Shown here: piece by piece, positions 17,952 to 26,018 of the stretch
Position numbering within the stretch: position 1 is the first letter of the stretch
Layout: every line of letters starts with the position of its first letter
Source: CAZZCN01 sp964652975
Lineage (GTDB): Bacteria; Bacillota; Clostridia; Saccharofermentanales; UBA5734
NCBI GenBank assembly: GCA_964652975.1
Contig: CAZZCN010000027.1
Coordinates: forward strand, 1 to 35,664
Direction of reading: 5' to 3'
Length of the DNA: 35,664 bases
The notes under the pieces: model-generated
Seen by the model: only the letters and a program-made list of their open reading frames with translations
What the model was told of the DNA's origin: nothing
Databases searched by the model: none
Made by a program: the position numbers and the translations under genes

Positions 17952-19439
17952 TCAACTCTTATCCGTGCTGCCCATCTCGCCTAATATACTCCTGGCCACC
18001 TCGACGTCATCGTAATGAATGGTCTTATCTGCAAAAATCTGGTACGTTTCATGTCCTTTGCCGGCAATAACTATGACATCGCCGTCTTTTGCCATTAGTA
18101 TGGCTGTTCTGATTGCCTGCGTCCTGTCCGGAACCTTGAGATACGAACCGTCTGTTTTCTTGATTCCTGTCTCTATATCTGAAAGTATCGATTCAGGATT
18201 TTCTGTTCTAGGATTGTCTGAAGTAATGATAGTAAAATCCGAGAGCCTGCCTGAAACTTCGCCCATTTCGAAACGTCTGGACTTAGCCCTGTCACCACCG
18301 CATCCGAATACGCATACCAGTCTGCCTGTCACATAATCCCTCAGTGTGTTTAAAATATTCTCAAGGCTGGCCGCATTGTGTGCGTAATCAACTATCACCT
18401 GGAAATTCCTGCCCGTTTTAACCGGCTGGACCCTTCCGCTGACCGTAATCTCTGATAGACTTGCCTGTACGCTTTCTAATCCGATTCCCATTATACCGGC
18501 ACACGCAATTGCGCTCAATGCGTTATATACATTGAATTTCCCCGGCATTCCCACAAAGATTTTAGCGTTATACCAGGGGCTGGTAACTGTAAATTCTGTT
18601 CCGACCCTGTTCTCGGTGAAAATCGGCTTGATATCCCTTGCCATTATCATGGCATCGTTATCAATTCCTATGGTCCAAAGCTTTGCTTTAGCTGATGAGC
18701 TAACCGTATCTATCATCAATTGCGAATAATCCGCATCGATATTAACAACACCGTTGCTGACCCTTGTAAAAAGCATTGCCTTTGCAAGGGCGTAATCTTC
18801 CATGTTCTCGTGTTCATTCGGTCCGATGTGGTCGTTATAAAGATTGGTGAAAACTCCAATATCGTAATTGCATCCGTAAACCCTGTGTAGCCAGAGACCT
18901 TGTGAAGAGACCTCCATGATGCAGTCATCTATTTTTTTCGTTACGCATTCATCAAGCATAGCCTGAAGCTCATATGATTCAGGGGTTGTTCTTGATGCAT
19001 AAACGGTCTCCTCGCCTATCTTGTTCAATATGGTACCTATAAGAGCTGTCTTTCTGCCTGCATGCTCAAGTACTGAGTTGATCATAAAAGTGGCTGTTGT
19101 TTTGCCTTTGGTTCCGGTTACACCGATCATATGAAGTTTAGCGGAAGGATTGTCAAAATAATTAGCACTGACAACAGCAAGTCCGATTCTCGTGTCCGGA
19201 GTCATTATACATGTGGCTCCATGACAATCCGATTCCTTCTGCACCATGATAGCTGCGGCTCCGGCATCGGTTGCCTGCTTGATATACTCATGCCCGTCGC
19301 TTACAAATCCATCGATACATACAAAAAGCGAGCCTTGCCGAACCTTTCTGGAATCGTAGGCTATGCTTGTTATCTCAACATTTTCATCACCGGTGATCTG
19401 GTAATTCTCAAGTCCTGTGAGAAGATCATTCATTTTCAT
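17952..19439 (-). CDS. murE: UDP-MurNAc-dipeptide ligase MurE, predicted meso-DAP-adding
   Basis: A 495-residue Mur ligase that adds the third amino acid of the stem peptide. Seen: YDSRKVRQGSLFVCIDGF (28-45), P-loop GTKGKTT (109-115), TTPES (151-155), the lysine expected to be carbamylated at 220 (ALAKAMLF), and DYAHNAASLENIL. The specificity motif is DNPR (408-411), which in characterised enzymes marks meso-diaminopimelate; lysine-adding enzymes have a different sequence there. The sequence DHIGPNEH replaces the more usual DHLDYHG and is seen in a clostridial/lactobacillar branch. It lies 50 bases past the PBP gene. Confidence 0.95.
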   Translation of the reverse strand: MKMNDLLTGLENYQITGDENVEITSIAYDSRKVRQGSLFVCIDGFVSDGHEYIKQATDAGAAAIMVQKESDCHGATCIMTPDTRIGLAVVSANYFDNPSAKLHMIGVTGTKGKTTATFMINSVLEHAGRKTALIGTILNKIGEETVYASRTTPESYELQAMLDECVTKKIDDCIMEVSSQGLWLHRVYGCNYDIGVFTNLYNDHIGPNEHENMEDYALAKAMLFTRVSNGVVNIDADYSQLMIDTVSSSAKAKLWTIGIDNDAMIMARDIKPIFTENRVGTEFTVTSPWYNAKIFVGMPGKFNVYNALSAIACAGIMGIGLESVQASLSEITVSGRVQPVKTGRNFQVIVDYAHNAASLENILNTLRDYVTGRLVCVFGCGGDRAKSRRFEMGEVSGRLSDFTIITSDNPRTENPESILSDIETGIKKTDGSYLKVPDRTQAIRTAILMAKDGDVIVIAGKGHETYQIFADKTIHYDDVEVARSILGEMGSTDKS

Positions 19440-19489
19440 TTTGTGTTCATCCTTTTTGCTTTTGCTTGTGTTAAAGCAATCCTGTCATA

Positions 19490-21811
19490 CTAGGTAGCTG
19501 AAAACTTAACAATCATCGGGCTTCTTCTGACCGTCATCTTCCCGGGTTCGAATTCCTGGAAAGTCGCCACACCAAGGCAATCGCCCTCGATTATTATGTT
19601 TATCCCGCACTCTGTCATAGCTCGCATGCTTTCGTTTACATTTTTGCCAAGGATATCCGGTACAACAGCCATGAATTTGTCGGCAACATCCGATGTATAA
19701 ACTGCAACAGTTCCGCCTCTGTGAATTTTTTGTCCACTTAGAGGCCATTGAGCGGTTATTTTGGAGTTGTCACCAAGAACACCGGAAGGGTCGTCAATAT
19801 TCAAACCTTTGGCTTGAAATATCGTTCTTGCCTCCTTGAATGTTTTGCCGGCAACACCAGGAACATAATTCTTCTGGCTTATTACCGATACATCATTAGC
19901 TGTATAGTTCCTTGGAACACCCATGTACTCCAAGATTTTACCTGTCATCCTTCCTGACGTAAGCGCTGCAAGACTTGAAGTCGCATACTGCTTGTCAGGT
20001 GCGAATAATACCACGAGAATAACAATCTTGGGCTGATCTATAGGCGCCATGGACAAAAATGAAATATCGTTTTGCTTGTTAAGTCTTGTAGACGTGCTTG
20101 TCTTTCCTCCGACACTGTAACCTTCTACATATCCCTTGCTACCGGTACCATAAAGAACAACTCCTTTAAGCAGATTCCTGATCCTGGTGGCTGTCTGTTC
20201 GGACACTATCTGTCTTACAGACTCAGGAGCATACTCCTTGACCACGTTGTTGTTGGAATCGGTAAGGCTTCTAACCACCTGTGGCTTCATAAGCATACCG
20301 CCATTGGCAAATGCACTGTATGCATTGATCATGGAGATGGGCGTAACGGTGGATTGTTCGCCGAAGGCAAGACATGACATGTCGAGAAGTGTGGGCTTTG
20401 TATGAAAAATACCTATCGCTTCACCCGGAAGGTCAATGCCCGTAGGCTCATAAAAACCAAAGCCTCGAATAAAATTATAAAACTTTGTTATTCCAACTCG
20501 CTGAGCAACCTGAACAAAAACAGGGTTGGATGACTTCCAAAATCCCACTTCAGTCGTAGACATCCCGGAAAAATGTGCGTTGCTGATTGTCCGGCCAGAA
20601 ACCCTTATCGGAGAGCTGCTGATCATCTCATTTTCGAAAAATTTGCCTTCTTCCATAGCGGCTGCCGCTGTTATGGACTTAAAAGTAGAACCAGGCTCAT
20701 AGGTATTGGTAATAGCCCGTATTCTCCACACGTTCTCCTGAAGGTATTCAATCGCGGTTTGTTTCTTGGTGTTCAATACGTCTTTTTTGATGTATTGAAC
20801 TTCCAGATTCTTCTGTGGGTTCCATGTCGCAGGGTCTATACCGGCAGGGCATGCAAGAGGGTCTGACGGATTAAGCGACGGGGTGCTTGCCATCCCAAGA
20901 ACACTTCCTGTGTATGGATCCATGACTATTGCAACACCGCCCTCGGAAACATTGTAAATCTCTATGCTGTTTTGGAGTTCTGATTCTAGAATCTTCTGTA
21001 TTTCGATATCAATTGTTGATATGACATTGAGTCCGTTTCTTGCCCGCAAGCTTACAGGAACGGCAAAAGGAAGTGCTGCCTGCCCGTAGTTGTCGGTCTC
21101 GGCATATGTGTAGCCAGGTTCTCCTGTCATAGCTGAATTGTATTGATACTCTATTCCCAGCTGACCTATTCCCTCGTCGTTGGTGAACCCGATGACATTG
21201 CCAGCAAGACTTCCCTGTGGGTAGACTCTTCTGTCTTCGATATCTATCCTTATGCCGCCGATTTCGTGCTTGTTGCGAAAAGCCTTCAGCTTCTCGGATT
21301 CAGCGGGGGTTATTCTCTTCTTAAGCAAAATCCAGCCTTTGTCCATATCTCCAGTTTTGCTCATTACATCTTCAAATTTCATGCCCAATGCGTCAGCGAT
21401 ACCTTTGGCGATCGCCTCCTTTGACATTTTTGGTGTTTTGCGGGACTTTAAGTCTCTGGGGGTGATTCCGATTGTCTCCACATTCATGCTGAATGCAAGC
21501 TCCCTGCCGTTCTTGTCAAATATTGATCCACGTTTGGGAATTTCTACTATTCTCTTATAATGGCTTTCAGATGCGGCCTTTGTGTGTACATCAAATTCAA
21601 CCACTTGAATGACAAACAGCTTCTGAATCAGAAAGGCGCTAAAAATAAACATAAGCACAGTAGCCACTAAAATCCCCGCACCAGGCTTGTTCGATACTTT
21701 CCTGCCACGGGTTTTACTTGAATTACTGCGCCTTTTAACTGTACCATTGCCTTCAGAGCGGGATTTTAAATCCTTGATTGTCTCATTGCTGCCATAATTG
21801 TTCTTGTGCAA
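19490..21811 (-). CDS. PASTA-domain class B penicillin-binding protein (PbpB/SpoVD-like)
   Basis: A 773-residue transpeptidase that cross-links septal or spore peptidoglycan with a SEDS partner. A basic cytosolic tail (1-44) precedes one membrane anchor (about 45-68), the dimerisation domain (about 85-260), and the transpeptidase with STFK (nucleophile Ser375), SSN (427-429) and KTS (570-572). Two PASTA domains end the protein (about 650-710 and 713-773). The third motif is KTS instead of KTG. From its place after ftsL it is the septal PBP; a SpoVD paralogue cannot be separated from PbpB by this sequence alone. The start is TTG at 21811 with GGAGGG 9 bases before it. Confidence 0.93.
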   Translation of the reverse strand: MHKNNYGSNETIKDLKSRSEGNGTVKRRSNSSKTRGRKVSNKPGAGILVATVLMFIFSAFLIQKLFVIQVVEFDVHTKAASESHYKRIVEIPKRGSIFDKNGRELAFSMNVETIGITPRDLKSRKTPKMSKEAIAKGIADALGMKFEDVMSKTGDMDKGWILLKKRITPAESEKLKAFRNKHEIGGIRIDIEDRRVYPQGSLAGNVIGFTNDEGIGQLGIEYQYNSAMTGEPGYTYAETDNYGQAALPFAVPVSLRARNGLNVISTIDIEIQKILESELQNSIEIYNVSEGGVAIVMDPYTGSVLGMASTPSLNPSDPLACPAGIDPATWNPQKNLEVQYIKKDVLNTKKQTAIEYLQENVWRIRAITNTYEPGSTFKSITAAAAMEEGKFFENEMISSSPIRVSGRTISNAHFSGMSTTEVGFWKSSNPVFVQVAQRVGITKFYNFIRGFGFYEPTGIDLPGEAIGIFHTKPTLLDMSCLAFGEQSTVTPISMINAYSAFANGGMLMKPQVVRSLTDSNNNVVKEYAPESVRQIVSEQTATRIRNLLKGVVLYGTGSKGYVEGYSVGGKTSTSTRLNKQNDISFLSMAPIDQPKIVILVVLFAPDKQYATSSLAALTSGRMTGKILEYMGVPRNYTANDVSVISQKNYVPGVAGKTFKEARTIFQAKGLNIDDPSGVLGDNSKITAQWPLSGQKIHRGGTVAVYTSDVADKFMAVVPDILGKNVNESMRAMTECGINIIIEGDCLGVATFQEFEPGKMTVRRSPMIVKFSAT

Positions 21812-21872
21812 TCTTTAAATCCCTCCGTACTCCCATGTGAAGTGTGAACATTTTTACGCTTCACACTGCTAC

Positions 21873-22439
21873 CTATCTGACGGTCTTGAAAAACCCTTCG
21901 ATATTGTTATATATGTTACCCATCTGGGCGTCCTTGCTTTCTGCAGTAACTGTTTCATCGTTTAAAACCAGGCTGTCAGTCTGGGGAATGATTACCTTTA
22001 CAATCTGTTTTTGCCCTGGATCCTGCATTCTTAGCCTGTCGACGGCTATCGCACGCACGACTTTAAGATCAGTCTTTTTTGCAAGCTCCTCCCTGATTTG
22101 TTTGGTTTCGTTCTCATATTGTGCTATCTGTTTCTCAAGAGTGACATTTGCATAGTTCAATTTCAATATGTCCGAATTTCTTACAAGTATTCCACTAAAA
22201 GCCAGTGCAATTATTACTATTGCAATGTATACAGGGGCATAAAATCCAACACGCTGCATTGTCATCCTGGAATGAAGCTGTTTTATCGCGATTTCCTCGC
22301 TACGCTTTTCACTTATAACAATTCGCTTTGATAACGCATTGTGTCTTTTGCGGTATTCCGTGCTTAATATAGGGTTTTGTTTCGACGCTTTTTTTCTCTT
22401 TGTTGCGCTATATGCGACGCTTCCTGATGTCTCGTACAT
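21873..22439 (-). CDS. FtsL-like division protein
   Basis: A 188-residue bitopic protein in the position of ftsL, between rsmH and the PBP gene. A basic cytosolic region of about 75 residues leads to one membrane segment (FYAPVYIAIVIIALAFSGIL, about 66-85 from this start) and a leucine-zipper-like coiled coil (NYANVTLEKQIAQYENETKQ), then AVDRLRMQDPGQKQIVKV, the sequence pattern of FtsL/DivIC proteins. The C-terminal 45 residues are polar. The frame is open to 22487, but ATG 22439 has a perfect AAGGAGG 7 bases upstream and follows the rsmH stop by 34 bases. FtsL sequences diverge strongly, so the call rests on topology and place. Confidence 0.85.
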   Translation of the reverse strand: MYETSGSVAYSATKRKKASKQNPILSTEYRKRHNALSKRIVISEKRSEEIAIKQLHSRMTMQRVGFYAPVYIAIVIIALAFSGILVRNSDILKLNYANVTLEKQIAQYENETKQIREELAKKTDLKVVRAIAVDRLRMQDPGQKQIVKVIIPQTDSLVLNDETVTAESKDAQMGNIYNNIEGFFKTVR

Positions 22440-22473
22440 TTTATGCCTCCTTTTCTCTTGCATTTTAATTATT

Positions 22474-23430
22474 TCAATATTTTTCAAAAATTCTAAGCTT
22501 TGCGCTTCTTGCCCTGGGGTTCTCTTCTATCTCATCCGGGGTTGCTGTAATTGGTTTTTTGTTAATCGCACGACCGATTGGTGTCTTGCCACAATTGCAC
22601 ACCGGAAATGACTTCGGGCATTTGCATGGATTTTCCAGTTCCCTGATTGCATCCTTTACTATTCTGTCTTCCAGTGAGTGAAAGGATATAGCCGCAAACC
22701 GGCCACCTTTATTCAGTAATCCGGGCATTGCACACATAAGTTCGGTTATGGACTCAAGCTCCCTGTTGACCTCTATCCTGATAGCCTGGAAAGTTCGTTT
22801 AGCCGGGTGTTGCTGTTCTCTTTTCGCCTGGGCCGGAAGAGAAGAGGAAATAATGTCCGAGAGCTGTTTTGTCGTTGTGATAGGTGATATATCCCTCTGC
22901 CTGATTATTGCCGATACGATTCTTTTGCTGTATCTCTCTTCTCCGTATGTAAAAAGGATTCTTTCAAGGTCCTTTTCCGGATATTTATTTACCACAACCA
23001 TGGCATTTAGTTTCGATGAGAGGTCCATTCTCATATCTAGAGGACCGTCTTGCATATACCCAAAGCCTCTTATGTTTTCGTCCAATTGGTAGGATGAAAC
23101 TCCAAAATCAGCCAGTATACCATCAACCTTGTCGATTTTCTCCTTGTGAAGACACCTGGCAATTTCGGAAAAATCACTTTTGATCAGTTGGTATCTCCCT
23201 TTGGTATCGGCTCCCTCCAGCTTGATGTCAGCCGCCTTAAGCGCTTCACTGTCTTTATCCAGGCATATGAGAATCCCGTTCTTGCCAAGACTCTCAAGGA
23301 TACGAAGCGAATGTCCGCCGCCGCCGGTAGTACAATCAACGTATATGCCGTCTTCTTTTATCTTCAACGCTTCGATGCATTCGGTTAGAAGCACTGGATT
23401 ATGATGAAATTTAAATTCCTTTGATGTCAT
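22474..23430 (-). CDS. rsmH: 16S rRNA (cytosine(1402)-N(4))-methyltransferase
   Basis: A 318-residue SAM-dependent methyltransferase (formerly MraW) that modifies C1402 in the 30S decoding centre. Seen: HNPVLLTECIEALK (10-23), the SAM loop VDCTTGGGGHSLRIL (31-45), DGILADFGVSSYQLD, GPLDMRMD, KRTFQAIRIEVN and FHSLEDRIVKD. Length is normal. ATG 23430 overlaps the mraZ end by 20 bases and has GGAGG about 12 bases upstream, within mraZ, so the two are coupled. Confidence 0.97.
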   Translation of the reverse strand: MTSKEFKFHHNPVLLTECIEALKIKEDGIYVDCTTGGGGHSLRILESLGKNGILICLDKDSEALKAADIKLEGADTKGRYQLIKSDFSEIARCLHKEKIDKVDGILADFGVSSYQLDENIRGFGYMQDGPLDMRMDLSSKLNAMVVVNKYPEKDLERILFTYGEERYSKRIVSAIIRQRDISPITTTKQLSDIISSSLPAQAKREQQHPAKRTFQAIRIEVNRELESITELMCAMPGLLNKGGRFAAISFHSLEDRIVKDAIRELENPCKCPKSFPVCNCGKTPIGRAINKKPITATPDEIEENPRARSAKLRIFEKY

Positions 23431-23845
23431 ACTTTACCAAATCCTCCGAAAGTTTCGCGCTTGATGTCTTTCTCACCAAGTCGTATTTAGCTTTTGACCA
23501 GATTTCGAATTTCTCGAAAAGATAAATGATATATACCTCTTCGCCACTTTTGACACTTATTTCATTCCATAATTCATCAGAAATGCTTACTCTTCCCTGA
23601 GAATCGACTTCACACGCAATTGCTTCACCCAGAAACTGTCTCCTGAAATCACGAACGCTTGGGTCGAATGAGTTTAATTTCTTAATCTGCTCTATCAAGG
23701 AATTAAACTGTTCGGATGTATAGCCAGAGAGGCTGTCTTCGCCTATGCTCTTGGTGATATGTATAACTTTTCCGAGCTCGTCCCTGATTTTCGCAGGAAT
23801 GAACATTCTTCCCTTTGCATCAACTGTGTGTAAATAACGCGCCAT
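23411..23845 (-). CDS. mraZ: transcriptional regulator MraZ
   Basis: A 144-residue protein of two SpoVT/AbrB-like halves, with DAKGR (9-13) and DSQGR (about 81-85) at equivalent places. MraZ forms a ring-shaped oligomer that binds repeats before its own gene and regulates the dcw cluster. It is the first gene of the cluster. ATG 23845 has AAGGAG 9 bases upstream. The leader upstream is unusually long, and the likely binding repeats are described separately. Confidence 0.97.
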   Translation of the reverse strand: MARYLHTVDAKGRMFIPAKIRDELGKVIHITKSIGEDSLSGYTSEQFNSLIEQIKKLNSFDPSVRDFRRQFLGEAIACEVDSQGRVSISDELWNEISVKSGEEVYIIYLFEKFEIWSKAKYDLVRKTSSAKLSEDLVKYDIKGI

Positions 23846-24211
23846 CAGGTCTTACTCCTTTCGTTATCGATTTGTAATATGGGTGTGCTACAATCACTAA
23901 TTATTGAGTTAAATGTGCCAAAGCAGTTGATTTTAATAGGATAAACAGTATTGGGACATTGGTCGCATTTACTTTTTACTTTTTAAACCTTGCTTTGGTT
24001 AACACTTTAAATTCATTTAATTTATTGGAAAATTACCTTGAGTTCGTAAAGTTTCAATATAGCAACGGGTTTGGCTCCACAATTCAACACAATACTATAC
24101 TTTTACACCACTTTACTCCCTTGTTGTGTATTTTATACCCATTGGTTTATGATTGCAAGCAATTTACAAGTAAATTTCTATCGAACTGCAAAATGTAACA
24201 CAAACGTAATA
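23846..24211 (-). promoter_or_regulatory. AT-rich leader upstream of mraZ with a possible MraZ box
   Basis: This 366-base stretch holds no gene. On the minus strand, about 24093-24120 reads as 10-base direct repeats: a GGGAGTAA-like unit, AGTGGTGTAA and a decayed AAGTATAGTA. The middle one contains AAAGTGG, the core of MraZ boxes known from other Firmicutes and Mollicutes, which also recur every 10 bases. A second, weaker AAAGTA pair lies near 23970-23985. I could not fix a promoter: no -35/-10 pair is convincing. The assignment is an inference from a single good repeat. Confidence 0.35.
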
Positions 24212-24239
24212 AAAGCGATAAGGCATGCCTTATCGCTTT
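24206..24239 (-). terminator. perfect 28-base palindrome with T-run, likely terminator ahead of mraZ
   Basis: The arms AAAGCGATAAGGCA (24212-24225) and TGCCTTATCGCTTT (24226-24239) are exact reverse complements. On the minus strand the stem is followed by TATTACG after a TTTT, as in an intrinsic terminator. It would stop transcripts coming from the ABC operon before the mraZ leader. It is also the outermost member of the hairpin array. Confidence 0.65.
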
Positions 24240-24242
24240 ATG

Positions 24243-24848
24243 GAAGAATCTGATGAAATCAGATTCTTCTTTGCATTTTATAGACCTTGNNNNNNNNNNN
24301 NNNNNNNNNNNNNNNNNNNNNNNNNNNNNNNNNNNNNNNNNNNNNNNNNNNNNNNNNNNNNNNNNNNNNNNNNNNNNNNNNNNNNNNNNGCTTTATGGAA
24401 GAATCTGATGAAATCAGATTCTTCTTTGCATTTTATAGACCTTGGTAAAAGAAATTGAATCAGATAATCTGATGAAATCAGATTATCCAAGAGCGAAAAG
24501 GCAAAACTATAGTTTTGCCTCTATGGAAAATTTGCTTAGGCAAATTTTCTTAAATAAATAACACATGCAAATATCACAGAGCCACATAACGGAATTTTAA
24601 CACGATTTTTAGGTTGTCGGAAAAATTTCGATAGACTAGGCGGGGGCGGTTTCAAAAGAAGAGAGCAAAGAACTAAAACTGCGTTTTAGTTCTCTTGAAA
24701 ATCTGCTTAAGCAGATTTTATTCTTCAATATAATGTATGCAATATGCAAGGAGAATCTTATATCATAAGATTCTCCAAGAGCGAAAAGGCAAAGCTCAAG
24801 TTTTACCTTTTCGCTTTACGACGCCGCATATCGGAATTTTAACACAAC
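24243..24848. repeat. array of nine visible hairpins in three families, non-coding
   Basis: Consecutive near-perfect inverted repeats with loops of 0-4 bases. Family A: 24243-24269 (stem AGAATCTGAT, loop GAA), its copy 24397-24423 after the gap, 24463-24487 (ATAATCTGAT, loop GAA), 24750-24776 (AGAATCTTAT, loop ATC). Family B: 24499-24520 (AGGCAAAACTA), 24669-24693 (AGAACTAAAAC, loop TGC), 24781-24814 (GCGAAAAGGCAAAGC, imperfect). Family C: 24526-24549 (GAAAATTTGC, loop TTAG), 24698-24719 (AAAATCTGCTT). The order A-B-C recurs, and linkers such as TCCAAGAGCGAAAAGGCAAA are shared. Reading frames crossing it are broken or artefactual. Spacers at 24550-24660 and 24815-24848 share CGGAATTTTAACAC and resemble the 3' end of the permease gene. 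Function unknown. Confidence 0.9.
24290..24389. other. assembly gap (100 N) flanked by an identical 55-base sequence
   Basis: The 55 bases before the gap (24235-24289) and the 55 bases after it (24390-24444) are identical. An overlap of exactly this kind is what two contigs sharing a terminal k-mer would leave, so the gap may be false or may hide further hairpin units. Confidence 0.97.
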
Positions 24849-26018
24849 CTAAGCGTTGTCGGTTCGTCGTTTGCGTATTACTACCCCCGCAACAGCAAAC
24901 AACCCAACGGCAAACGCCATTTGAATCAGTATTTCTGTTGAGATGTTCCCGAAGTTGAATTCTGCTGTCGGATTCACCTGGTTGATGAGATTGTTTCCAC
25001 GGATATACCAGTAGGTCGGCGTGAATTTTGCTATGTTCAGCACTGTCTCGCCAAGCAAAAACTGCGGGACGAAAACACCACTGATAAAACTTAGACCAAG
25101 CGCCAGCACATTAACAATCGCCGCCTGAGCACCGCGACTTGAAGTTACATTTCCTACAAGGAAGCTTATGCTGACGCAAACAATTGTGTAAACGATTGTG
25201 TTTATAGCATAATATATCGCATTGGTATTCACCATGTTTTGTCCGTACAGGATAAAGGATAGACCGTATAACAGAAACCATACACCCAATGCAAACACAG
25301 TATTTCCAAGCACAAGCTGAAAATTCATGCTCTTCAGGGACAGCGGTGATGAGTTGTTCCGTCTTCGCAAATCCATATCCTGGAAAGTAATCATGAACGA
25401 AGAAACACCTAGCATAATTATGGCAAAAAGAGAATATGCAAAATAGTTGAAAAAGTAAATACTGTTGTCCGACGGACTTTCGGATTTCTGGACACCCTTC
25501 AAAGTTACAGCCACACCCTTGGCAAGATCGGCGTCAACCATTTTCAGGATTTCCGACTGTGAATAGTTATCGGCAAACTTCGAATAAACCTGAACAGACT
25601 TGCAGTATTTGTTGATCAGTTGATCGATATAAAAAGAATCATACGAGTCCGGCACCGTTGTCTGAACCAGTCCGCCATCCCCGCCCTTCAGCAGCTTATC
25701 ACTAAAGCCTGAAGGGATCTGCAGAATGTATGTCACTTTACGAAAGAAAAGAGCATCGCGGCGTGAGTTTTCATCGTTTTTGATATCGATAATTGCAGCA
25801 GACTTTCCAAGGTAGTCACGCAATCCTTTTACAATCAATGTCTCGCCGTCGTCTGAGAAAATCGCGATATCCGGCCTTGTGTTGGAAAATTCGGTTTGTG
25901 CTTTACCAACACCGACATTCACAAAAGCTATTGACAGGCCAATGAAGATAAACAGGAAAATCATCATCTGCCCCATGTTTTTCTTTACAACCTTGAAATA
26001 AACCTTAAATACTTGCAT
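24849..26018 (-). CDS. ABC-2 type transporter permease (second)
   Basis: A 389-residue membrane protein. One N-terminal segment (about 17-38) is followed by an extracytoplasmic domain of about 150 residues and then five or six membrane segments (about 190-380), the layout of ABC-2 exporters of the YhgE/NodJ/DrrB kind. It ends with the basic RKRRTDNA. ATG 26018 has GGAGG 7 bases upstream and overlaps the first permease gene by 14 bases. The two permeases differ in sequence and probably pair as a heterodimer with the ATPase encoded upstream. The cargo may be a peptide, lipid or drug; nothing in the sequence decides. Confidence 0.9.
   Translation of the reverse strand: MQVFKVYFKVVKKNMGQMMIFLFIFIGLSIAFVNVGVGKAQTEFSNTRPDIAIFSDDGETLIVKGLRDYLGKSAAIIDIKNDENSRRDALFFRKVTYILQIPSGFSDKLLKGGDGGLVQTTVPDSYDSFYIDQLINKYCKSVQVYSKFADNYSQSEILKMVDADLAKGVAVTLKGVQKSESPSDNSIYFFNYFAYSLFAIIMLGVSSFMITFQDMDLRRRNNSSPLSLKSMNFQLVLGNTVFALGVWFLLYGLSFILYGQNMVNTNAIYYAINTIVYTIVCVSISFLVGNVTSSRGAQAAIVNVLALGLSFISGVFVPQFLLGETVLNIAKFTPTYWYIRGNNLINQVNPTAEFNFGNISTEILIQMAFAVGLFAVAGVVIRKRRTDNA

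Noticed and set aside
24225..24490. Open frames spanning the hairpin array and the gap on both strands.
   Set aside because: They consist mainly of N and of palindrome sequence; no protein feature, and the gap is of arbitrary size.
24781..24814. The first hairpin past the permease stop as the operon terminator.
   Set aside because: It is not followed by a U-run on the minus strand; the palindrome at 24212-24239 is the better terminator.
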